From: UBA7185 sp964606855
GTDB taxonomy: Bacteria; Bacillota; Peptococcia; Peptococcales; Peptococcaceae
Assembly (NCBI GenBank): GCA_964606855.1
Contig: CAZSHM010000038.1
Span: 1-14,785 of the forward strand
Direction: 5' to 3'
DNA: 14,785 nucleotides
In this document: positions 7,155 through 12,765 of the stretch, one piece after another
Layout: every line of letters starts with the position of its first letter
How positions within the stretch are numbered: position 1 is the first letter of the stretch
The notes under the pieces: model-generated
What the model was told of the DNA's origin: nothing
Databases searched by the model: none
The model's input: the letters and a program-made list of their open reading frames with translations, nothing else
Translations under genes and position numbers: made by a program

Positions 7155-7439
7155 TGCTTTGCCGCCGCCGTTTCATCGCGTCGCCGGTTTCCCTGTCAAT
7201 TTTGCCGGCGGCAACGAACGGTCAAGCCTCTGCTTCTCTTTTCCGTTTATCCAAGGGTTTCTCTGCGGTTTTAGGGATCCGTCATACGCTTCTCCGCGCC
7301 GGGGAGACGTCCATCCGAACAGGCGGCGTTTATCCTGCAGGGGGGTAAACGGGCAGGCTGTCCTATCGTTGACACGCAGAAAGGCGAGCAAATGCATGCA
7401 ACTCCGGCGAAAGCCGAAAAAGGGAATCAGAAGTATGGG
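7155..7439. other. Gene-poor stretch between integrase remnant and rpsI
   Basis: No recognised gene. On the minus strand a 74-codon open frame (7173-7397) is in the same frame as the integrase remnant and is separated from it by two stops. Its translation (ending LPPAKLTGKPATR) matches no family I know. It may be more of the decayed mobile element or non-coding. No inverted repeat or promoter stands out. Confidence 0.4.
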
Positions 7440-7473
7440 AAAAACCCCGGAAATGGCGTATTCCCGGGGTTTT
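7440..7473 (-). terminator. Terminator of the rplM-rpsI operon
   Basis: Arms AAAACCCCGG (7441-7450) and CCGGGGTTTT (7464-7473) are perfect complements with a 13-base loop. On the minus strand the stem is followed by TTTTTCCC. It lies 31 bases past the rpsI stop. Confidence 0.85.
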
Positions 7474-7503
7474 GAACTGTTTTGGTTGTAGAACTGCGCT
7501 CTG

Positions 7504-7905
7504 TCAGCGCTTACTGAACTGCGGTGCTCTGCGGGCGCCCTTCAGGCCGTACTTCTTTCTCTCTTTCATGCGCGGATCTCTTGTCAGGAATCCTGCCTTT
7601 TTCAGCACGGGACGATATTCCGGATCCGCCTGCAGAAGCGCTCTGGAAATCCCCAGGCGCACTGCCCCGGCCTGTCCGGAGGTGCCGCCGCCATGCGCGT
7701 TCACCAGCACATCGAACCGCCCTTCCGTCTCCGTCAAGACCAGCGGCTGGCGGATGATCATCTCCAGCGTCTTCTTGCCGAAATAGTCTTTCGAATCCTT
7801 ATTGTTGATCACAATCTGGCCGCTGCCCGGAACCAGTCTCACTCTGGCCACAGAGGATTTCCGGCGGCCGGTCCCGTAGAACTGCACTTTTTCCTTGTTC
7901 GCCAT
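7504..7905 (-). CDS. rpsI: 30S ribosomal protein S9
   Basis: This encodes 133 residues. The N-terminus FYGTGRRKSSVARVRLVPGSG and the C-terminus GLKGARRAPQFSKR are hallmarks of S9, whose basic tail reaches the 30S P site. AGGAGG lies 9 bases before the ATG. The gene follows rplM with a 14-base gap, the standard rplM-rpsI pair. It is followed by an intrinsic terminator and then the integrase remnant. The 3' end of rpsI is a known integration site for some islands, such as the Macrococcus mecD islands, as far as I recall. Confidence 0.97.
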   Translation of the reverse strand: MANKEKVQFYGTGRRKSSVARVRLVPGSGQIVINNKDSKDYFGKKTLEMIIRQPLVLTETEGRFDVLVNAHGGGTSGQAGAVRLGISRALLQADPEYRPVLKKAGFLTRDPRMKERKKYGLKGARRAPQFSKR

Positions 7906-7919
7906 GGTCTACTTCCTCC

Positions 7920-8357
7920 TTAACCGATAATCTCCAGTGGCTCCGGTTTCTGTGCCTGCTGCTTATGCTCGCTCCCTGCATAGACAAACAGTTTCTTGTA
8001 CATCTGCCTGCCCAGACGGTTGTGGGGCAGCATACCTTTGACGGCTGTCTCCATCGCCAAAACCGGCCGCTGCGCCATCAAATCCTTGTACTTGACAGAG
8101 CGCAGACCACCGGGATAACGGCTGTGACGGCGGAACAATTTCTGCTCCGGCTTTTTGCCGGTCAGCACTGCATCCTTGGCGTTGATCACGATGACGTAGT
8201 CGCCGCAATCCACGTTGGGGGTAAATGTTGGTTTGTGCTTTCCTCTCAAAACAGCCGCGACCTGGGAAGCGACCCGCCCCAGGGGCTTGCCGGCTGCATC
8301 CACTACATACCATTTCCTGCTGACCTCTGTGGGCTTTGCCATATACGTGGTACGCAT
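7920..8357 (-). CDS. rplM: 50S ribosomal protein L13
   Basis: This encodes 145 residues of L13, an early-assembly 50S protein. Recognisable blocks are KWYVVDAAGKPLGRVAS, GDYVIVINA, YKKLFVYAGSEHKQQAQKPE and the HSRYPGGL segment. I set the start at the ATG at 8357 because GAGGAGGG lies 6-7 bases upstream; the open frame extends to 8489 but that part is leader RNA. It is the first gene of the rplM-rpsI operon, with a predicted promoter at 8521-8549. Confidence 0.96.
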   Translation of the reverse strand: MRTTYMAKPTEVSRKWYVVDAAGKPLGRVASQVAAVLRGKHKPTFTPNVDCGDYVIVINAKDAVLTGKKPEQKLFRRHSRYPGGLRSVKYKDLMAQRPVLAMETAVKGMLPHNRLGRQMYKKLFVYAGSEHKQQAQKPEPLEIIG

Positions 8358-8514
8358 TGTATTCCCTCCTCGAATATCGTGTGCAATCGGGCCGAGGGAT
8401 AAGCAAGGCCGTTCTTGCGCGTTCGTTCTTTTAAGATGATACGTTAGATGATACGTGTATCGTGCATATGATCCGGGGCTCTGGATCACAGCCCTAACCT
8501 ATATCGAAACATAC
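8358..8514 (-). ncRNA. Structured 5' leader of rplM-rpsI mRNA
   Basis: About 157 nt separate the predicted transcription start from the L13 start codon. In minus-strand order the leader has GGGCT (8480-8476 region partner AGCCC at 8490-8494 on plus) interleaved with GATCC/GGATC (8470-8474 and 8483-8487), so the two helices exclude each other or form a tight pseudoknot. Closer to the gene is a tandem 11-base repeat (8434-8444, 8446-8456). Bacillota rplM operons are known to carry an autoregulatory L13 leader (Rfam family L13_leader). I cannot confirm a match to that model here. Confidence 0.4.
8434..8456. repeat. Tandem 11-base repeat AGATGATACGT in rplM leader
   Basis: AGATGATACGT occurs at 8434-8444 and again at 8446-8456, one base apart. 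The second copy runs into GTATC, giving the near-palindrome GATAC-GT-GTATC (8450-8461). It is a short duplication within the rplM leader and may shape a leader hairpin. Confidence 0.7.
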
Positions 8515-8520
8515 TCCTGC

Positions 8521-8549
8521 ATTTTACCGCATTCCACATCCGCTGTCAA
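8521..8549 (-). promoter_or_regulatory. Predicted sigma-A promoter of rplM-rpsI
   Basis: On the minus strand a perfect -35 TTGACA (8544-8549) and -10 TAAAAT (8521-8526) are 17 bases apart. A start near 8514 follows. The strength fits a ribosomal protein operon. Confidence 0.8.
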
Positions 8550-8672
8550 GCATAAAATATTTTTATAGTTCTCCAAGACAGCGTCCCCTCCGGCTAAAAG
8601 GGTCCTCCGCTTCCCGTGCGGACGGGGATCGCCAGGAAGACCGGCCGCCGGAGAGAAGGCGCCTCCCCGCCC

Positions 8673-9683
8673 TTATACGACATTCCCCGCCTTTTGTTTT
8701 CCGTTTTGCGCCATCACGCCCGCCAAAGCATGCGGCACATAGAGCTCCTCCAGATACGCGATTTCCTCCCGCGTCAGTTCCAGATCCACGGCCTTCGCGG
8801 CCCCGTCCACATGGGAAACCTTCGTCGCGCCCACCACCGGGGCGGTCACCTTCGTGAGAAGCCAGGCAAGGGAGATCTCTGTCATGGATACGCTCCGTCT
8901 GTCCGCAAGCTCCGCCACGCGCGCAAGGATCTTTCCGTCTGCCTCGGCGGTTGCGTCGTATTTGAATTTCGCGTAGGAATCCTCCTGAAGCCGCTTCGAG
9001 GTCTCCCCCGGACGCCTGGAGAGTCGGCCGCTGGCAAGGGCACTGTAGGGTGTCGTGGCGATATTCTGGTCCTGGCAGAACGGGAGCATCTCCCGCTCCT
9101 CCTCCCTGGCAATCAGATTGTAGTGCCCCTGCACGGAGACAAACTCCGTGAGGCCGTGCTCCCTGGCATAGAAATTCGCTTTGGCGAGCTGCCACGCGAA
9201 ACAGTTGGAAATTCCGATATAGCGGGCCTTGCCCGCCTTCACGGCGCGATCCAGTCCCTCCATGATTTCTTCCATCGGGGTATGGTAATCCCACATGTGA
9301 TAGATATACAGATCCACATACTCCAGACCGAGATTTTTAAGGCTTCGGTCCAGATACGTTTCCACATGCTTCTGCCCGCTGATCCCCCTGTCGATCTCTT
9401 CCTGCGTCCTGGGGGTGAATTTGGTGGCGATGACGAATGCGTCCCGCTGTGCGAAGTCCCGCAGCGCCTTTCCCACATACTGCTCGCTGGTACCGTTCTG
9501 ATAGGCGATCGCGGTGTCATAAAAATTGATGCCCAAATCGAGGCCGTGCTTGAGGATCTCCCTTGTCCGCGTCTCATCCACCGTCCAGCTGTGCTGCCCG
9601 GTCGCCGCATTGCCGAAGCCCATGCATCCCATGCAGATGCGGGAGACGGTGAGATCGGATTTCCCAAGTTTTGTGTACTGCAT
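8673..9683 (-). CDS. Aldo/keto reductase, YajO-like
   Basis: This 336-residue protein is a cytosolic NADPH-type aldo/keto reductase of the (beta/alpha)8 fold. The catalytic tetrad reads Asp56 and Tyr61 (YDTAIAYQNG), Lys88 (ATKF) and His129 (YIYHMWD). The opening MQYTKLGKSDLTVSRICMGC, the HxWT segment near residue 31, and SVQGHYNLIAREEEREMLP closely resemble E. coli YajO, which has been linked to 1-deoxyxylulose 5-phosphate formation. The physiological substrate here is unknown. The ATG at 9683 follows GAGGAG by about 11 bases. The gene stands alone between a lipoprotein gene and the ribosomal operon. I see no clear promoter, although a palindrome GGAAA-AA-TTTCC lies at 9739-9750. Confidence 0.9.
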   Translation of the reverse strand: MQYTKLGKSDLTVSRICMGCMGFGNAATGQHSWTVDETRTREILKHGLDLGINFYDTAIAYQNGTSEQYVGKALRDFAQRDAFVIATKFTPRTQEEIDRGISGQKHVETYLDRSLKNLGLEYVDLYIYHMWDYHTPMEEIMEGLDRAVKAGKARYIGISNCFAWQLAKANFYAREHGLTEFVSVQGHYNLIAREEEREMLPFCQDQNIATTPYSALASGRLSRRPGETSKRLQEDSYAKFKYDATAEADGKILARVAELADRRSVSMTEISLAWLLTKVTAPVVGATKVSHVDGAAKAVDLELTREEIAYLEELYVPHALAGVMAQNGKQKAGNVV

Positions 9684-9798
9684 TGTTTCTCAATCTCCTC
9701 AAAGAATCCAAGTTGCCCAGCATTTTCCCACCGGGATCGGAAAAATTTCCCTCTCTGACGCAGTTTCTCTCAAACAGTGCCGGCAACAAAGTCCCATA

Positions 9799-11379
9799 TC
9801 AATCGCCGTTCGCACCGGGTTTTTCCGGCGGTATCTGTCCGTCCGCCGGCTTTTCCGGCGGCTTCTGATCGCCATCCGGTTTCACGGGAGGTTCCTGCCC
9901 GGCCTCCGGCTCCCCGCCCGGCTTTTCAGGCGGCACCTGTCCCGCTCCGGAAGCGCTGCCCGGCGCGCTCACGCCGCCGGGCGCGGAATCTTTGGAGCCG
10001 GTGTTCACCTGCGCGTCCTCGAACGCGGTTACCGTGGGCGCCGAGGCCGTATCGGCGATGGTGTCATAGGTATCCACCGTGACGGTGTAGGGGGAAGTTC
10101 CGCTGACATAGACGGTGCCGTCCGTCCCCCGGATTGTCACCGCATTCCCCGCATCATCGATGATGCGCCCCGCATTGTGCAGCGCGCGCAGCAGGCTGTC
10201 GCCTGTGACAATCCAGCTGGAATCCGCATCCACGGTCAAGACCGCCGTACCGTTTCCTCCCTCCCCGGCACAGCTCTCATCCTGAAGGAACGCGCCTTGC
10301 AGGACGCTGCCGTCCGTCATATAAAACCGCAGTTTGCTGACAGAGTCCCAGATCACATCCCCCTCCATCTCCTGGTCTATGGCGAGGAACGTGCAGTCCG
10401 CCCCGTTCTCCCCTGTTTGGCCCCAGCCGCGCCGGTTCTGATTTCCGGTGCAGCGCAGGAAAAATTCTCCGTCATCGGCATCGGTGATACGGACATTCTC
10501 TAAGATAAATGTGGACTCGGTATTGGTGGTGTAGAACATCCCGCCGTTTTCGGCGGACAGGGCGCCGCCGGTCATTTGGAACGTGCTGTTCCCCTCCGCC
10601 GCGTCACCGGACATACTCTGATACAAAAGGATGTTCCAGGTGCAGTCGTTCTCCTCGGAATCGCGCATATTGCCGCGGAGATCGCAATCGTACAGGTACA
10701 GGCTGTTTTTGCCCTCGATGCAGACCGCCTCGGAGCCGTTTGCCGTGAGCTTCGCATCCCTCGCGACAATCGTCGCGGTGCTGTAAACGGCCGGAGATCC
10801 GACTCCGTTGGATGTGTAGTCTCCTCCGTCAAGAACCATCAGCCCGCCCCCGCGGTCGGAGCGCACAGCGGCGGAGGATTCCCCCTGGGTTGTCGCGACA
10901 AGGTTTGTGGCGTACAGCGTGCCGCCGCCTGCAACATGGATCGCGCCGGAAGCATCTTGTGCGGTAGAGATCGCGCTGTCGGCGATTTTCACCTCTCCGT
11001 CGCCGTAGGCAAATAGGCCCGTCCCTCCATCGGCGTCCGTGTTGATCGTCGCGCGCGCAATGGCGGTTGTTCCGCCCTTCGCCAAAATCGCTGCCCCCTC
11101 CCCGTAAAAGCTGGCTGCATCGCCGCCTGCGGAATCTTGAGAAGTTCGGGTTACCTTGATGTTTTGGAGGGATACCTCGCCCCCGGTTACGACGATGGCA
11201 TTCTCGTCCTTTCCGGTAGAAGTGAACGTATCTCCGTCCACTCGGGCATCTCCGCTGTATGTGACGGTGTCCGTATAGGCATTCGCCTCACTGGAAGGGT
11301 CTGCCTTGCCACAGGCGGAGCAGCCCAAAACCAGCGCAAGTAGAAGCAGTCCCGCGAGGAATCGGTTACATTGGCGCAT
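9799..11379 (-). CDS. Predicted beta-helix lipoprotein, proline-rich tail
   Basis: This 526-residue protein looks exported and lipid-anchored. Residues 1-19 are a signal peptide with a hydrophobic LAGLLLLALVLG core, and Cys20 is the likely lipidated residue (VLGC). Residues from about 30 to 440 are Gly-, Thr-, Ser- and Asp-rich strand-like repeats with turns such as DGGTGLFAYGDGEVKIADS and SGAIHVAGGGTLYATN, typical of right-handed parallel beta-helices in adhesins and polysaccharide-active proteins. Residues 480-526 hold four PPxKP motifs and probably form a flexible wall-spanning tail. There is no LPXTG sorting signal. No catalytic motif is recognised, so the function is unknown. I chose the ATG at 11379 because GAGGAGG lies nine bases upstream; an in-frame ATG at 11403 precedes that site and is less likely. 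No secretion or surface-synthesis genes are adjacent. Confidence 0.8.
   Translation of the reverse strand: MRQCNRFLAGLLLLALVLGCSACGKADPSSEANAYTDTVTYSGDARVDGDTFTSTGKDENAIVVTGGEVSLQNIKVTRTSQDSAGGDAASFYGEGAAILAKGGTTAIARATINTDADGGTGLFAYGDGEVKIADSAISTAQDASGAIHVAGGGTLYATNLVATTQGESSAAVRSDRGGGLMVLDGGDYTSNGVGSPAVYSTATIVARDAKLTANGSEAVCIEGKNSLYLYDCDLRGNMRDSEENDCTWNILLYQSMSGDAAEGNSTFQMTGGALSAENGGMFYTTNTESTFILENVRITDADDGEFFLRCTGNQNRRGWGQTGENGADCTFLAIDQEMEGDVIWDSVSKLRFYMTDGSVLQGAFLQDESCAGEGGNGTAVLTVDADSSWIVTGDSLLRALHNAGRIIDDAGNAVTIRGTDGTVYVSGTSPYTVTVDTYDTIADTASAPTVTAFEDAQVNTGSKDSAPGGVSAPGSASGAGQVPPEKPGGEPEAGQEPPVKPDGDQKPPEKPADGQIPPEKPGANGD
9817..9933 (-). repeat. PPxKP repeat region of the lipoprotein gene
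   Basis: Codons 483-521 contain PPEKP, PPVKP, PPEKP and PPEKP at residues 483, 497, 507 and 517, in degenerate units beginning GQ or DQ. At DNA level the sequence GGCTTTTCCGGCGG and close variants recur. Spacing varies from 10 to 14 residues, so copy number could change by slippage or recombination. Confidence 0.7.
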
Positions 11380-11419
11380 ACTGACAAGCCTCCTCAAAAA
11401 CATGTGCTTACGCACCTTT

Positions 11420-11448
11420 GGTGTACGGGCAAAAAATCGCTTTGTCAA
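11420..11448 (-). promoter_or_regulatory. Weak promoter candidate of the lipoprotein gene
   Basis: A perfect TTGACA (11443-11448, minus) stands 17 bases from TACACC (11420-11425), a poor -10. A small hairpin GTGC-GTAA-GCAC follows before the start. It is the best candidate between the tRNA-Leu terminator and the gene. Confidence 0.35.
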
Positions 11449-11531
11449 TCCTTCCCCCTGTATGTAGAATTTTTCGGAGTCAAATGGGGCTGGAGAGAAA
11501 TAAGATTGCGGCGGCGCGCTTTCAGGCATAC

Positions 11532-11571
11532 AAAAGGCCCGCTATATCCGCAATCGCGGCACATCGGGCCT
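11532..11571 (-). terminator. Terminator after tRNA-Leu
   Basis: On the minus strand AGGCCCG (11571-11565) pairs with CGGGCCT (11541-11535), and an inner stem CCGC/GCGG closes an AATC-complement loop. The outer stem runs into TTTT (11535-11532) and then G. It lies about 18 bases past the tRNA 3' end. Confidence 0.7.
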
Positions 11572-11588
11572 CTGGATGGACAGAAAAA

Positions 11589-11670
11589 TGCGGTCGACGG
11601 GACTTGAACCCGTACCCATTGCTGGACACGCCCCTCAAACGTGCGCGTATGCCTGTTCCGCCACGACCGC
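11589..11670 (-). tRNA. tRNA-Leu (anticodon GAG)
   Basis: The 82-nt minus-strand sequence folds as a class II tRNA. The acceptor is GCGGTCG with CGACCGC plus discriminator A73. The anticodon stem CACGT/GCGTG encloses the loop TTGAGGG, giving anticodon GAG, which reads CUC and CUU. There is a long variable arm and a T arm ACGGG-TTCAAGT-CCCGT. The 3' CCA is not encoded; the gene is followed directly by TTTTTCTG. It has its own promoter and terminator and so appears monocistronic. Confidence 0.95.
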
Positions 11671-11691
11671 AAGCGTCTCATCAACTCTGAC

Positions 11692-11720
11692 AGGATACCA
11701 TAAATTTTCAGAAAAAGCAA
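11692..11720 (-). promoter_or_regulatory. Predicted promoter of tRNA-Leu
   Basis: On the minus strand TTGCTT (11715-11720) and TATCCT (11692-11697) are 17 bases apart, placing the start about 15 bases before the tRNA. The spacer is AT-rich and is covered by a CodY-box-like sequence. Confidence 0.6.
11703..11717. promoter_or_regulatory. CodY-box-like sequence over tRNA-Leu promoter
   Basis: AATTTTCAGAAAAAG matches 13 of 15 positions of the CodY consensus AATTTTCWGAAAATT. It covers the spacer and the inner edge of the -35 of the tRNA-Leu promoter. CodY of Bacillota responds to branched-chain amino acids and GTP. Whether this genome has CodY is not visible here. Confidence 0.35.
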
Positions 11721-11742
11721 CCTTTTTTTCACGTCGGCGCGC

Positions 11743-11765
11743 AAAACCGGCGAAGACTTCGCCGG
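11743..11765 (-). terminator. Terminator of yceD-rpmF
   Basis: On the minus strand CCGGCGAA (11765-11758) and TTCGCCGG (11754-11747) form an 8-bp stem with a 3-base loop, followed by TTTT (11746-11743). It lies about 36 bases past the rpmF stop and upstream of the tRNA-Leu promoter. Confidence 0.75.
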
Positions 11766-11801
11766 CTCTGAATGATCGCGCTTCGCGCGTTTGTATTTCG
11801 C

Positions 11802-11996
11802 TCACTCCGAAGCCGCGGACTTCTTCGAGACAACTTCACGGCCTTTATAGTATCCGCAGGAGGGGCAGACCCTGTGCGGCATCATCGGCGCATGGCACTG
11901 CGGGCACTCTGTAATGGTCACGGTGTCCAGTCTGGACCAAGCGGTTCTCTTTCTTCTCGTTCTCGCCTTGGATCTTTTACTCTGTCCTACACCCAT
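11802..11996 (-). CDS. rpmF: 50S ribosomal protein L32
   Basis: This encodes 64 residues with the zinc-ribbon form of L32: CPQC (Cys31, Cys34) and CPSC (Cys44, Cys47). The basic N-terminus MGVGQSKRSKARTRRKRTAW is typical, though with Q where most homologues have P-K. GGAGGAGGTG lies about six bases before the ATG. It follows yceD with a 30-base gap, the usual pairing. The fatty-acid/phospholipid genes (plsX, fabH) that often follow rpmF are absent; the operon ends at a terminator. Confidence 0.95.
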   Translation of the reverse strand: MGVGQSKRSKARTRRKRTAWSRLDTVTITECPQCHAPMMPHRVCPSCGYYKGREVVSKKSAASE

Positions 11997-12026
11997 TTTT
12001 TACACCTCCTCCGCTTCCTTCGGTCT

Positions 12027-12605
12027 TCACCTCCGGCAGTTCTCTTCCTCATTCGCTTCCGATGCCGCCCGGCTCTCCGCGGAGTCCCGCAGCGTTGCCA
12101 GGACGGCGAACCGCGGATCTACCTCGTGCAAATCGCAATCGCACTGTCCCAGGTTCAAATTCTGGCCGCATTTCGGGCACAAGCCGCGACAATCCTCCCG
12201 GCAAAGGATCTTCTGCGGCAGCACTTCGAGAATATGTTCCCGCACCAGATCGGTGATATCCAAGATGTCGTCCGCATAGAGCACGTACTTCTCTTCCAGT
12301 TCGCCTACCGCCAGATCGGCAAAACGCGCTGTCTCCTCGGCGCGGAGCAGAAGCTCGACAAAGCGGACATCCACCGGTTTTCGCACCGGTTCCAGGCAGC
12401 GGTCGCAGCGGCCCTCCACCTCCGCGCGCACCCGGCAGGATAGCTGCAAAAATTCCCCCTGATGAGAGAGTTCCGCCTCCACCGTAAGCGGCGCGGACAA
12501 GCGCCAGTCGGCGCTCATGAAATCGAACGCCTCCGCCGTGAGGCAGAAGTGTTCGCGGCGCCCTCTGACACTGCGGACTCTGCCGATATCCAACTCCAGC
12601 GACAC
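12027..12605 (-). CDS. yceD: YceD family protein (DUF177)
   Basis: This encodes about 192 residues of the YceD/DUF177 family, which is almost always found before rpmF and has been linked to 23S rRNA processing and accumulation in E. coli and plants. Two cysteine clusters are visible: CDRC in the middle (EGRCDRCLEPV) and CREDCRGLCPKCG plus CDCD near the C-terminus, a likely metal-binding ribbon. The C-terminal DPRFAVLATL is typical. I chose the GTG at 12605 because GGGAG lies eight bases upstream and the protein then begins MSLELDIGRV; a GTG at 12614 has that Shine-Dalgarno sequence abutting it and is unlikely. The gene is preceded by a consensus promoter. Confidence 0.88.
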   Translation of the reverse strand: MSLELDIGRVRSVRGRREHFCLTAEAFDFMSADWRLSAPLTVEAELSHQGEFLQLSCRVRAEVEGRCDRCLEPVRKPVDVRFVELLLRAEETARFADLAVGELEEKYVLYADDILDITDLVREHILEVLPQKILCREDCRGLCPKCGQNLNLGQCDCDLHEVDPRFAVLATLRDSAESRAASEANEEENCRR

Positions 12606-12661
12606 CCGCTCCACTCCCTCGTCCGACGCGCGCTACAATACTACTGCCACCGACTTTTTCA

Positions 12662-12690
12662 ATTATATCGATCCGCCCGGCGCTTGTCAA
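12662..12690 (-). promoter_or_regulatory. Consensus sigma-A promoter of yceD-rpmF
   Basis: On the minus strand a perfect TTGACA (12685-12690) and a perfect TATAAT (12662-12667) are 17 bases apart, the ideal housekeeping promoter. The -35 is embedded in a short palindrome GCTTG-A-CAAGC. Transcription would start near 12655, about 50 bases before the yceD GTG. Confidence 0.88.
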
Positions 12691-12765
12691 GCAAATCCGT
12701 CCGGCGCGCGGAAAAATTTCGCACCGCCAGCCGCTCGCCTCCGGCATCCGCAGGCCGCGGCCGGC

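Noticed and set aside
7490..7521. CGCAGTTC repeated either side of the rpsI stop as an att-site duplication.
   Set aside because: Only eight bases, 20-odd bases apart; too short to support an attachment site on its own.
8613..8626. CCCGT-GCGG-ACGGG hairpin as terminator of the aldo/keto reductase gene.
   Set aside because: Five-bp stem with no T-run on the minus strand; not distinguishable from GC-rich background.
9739..9750. Palindrome GGAAA-AA-TTTCC upstream of the aldo/keto reductase as an operator.
   Set aside because: Short and simple; no promoter could be placed next to it, so no operator is claimed.
8616..9758. A 380-codon plus-strand frame opposite the aldo/keto reductase.
   Set aside because: Antisense shadow; the minus-strand product has a full catalytic tetrad and family motifs.
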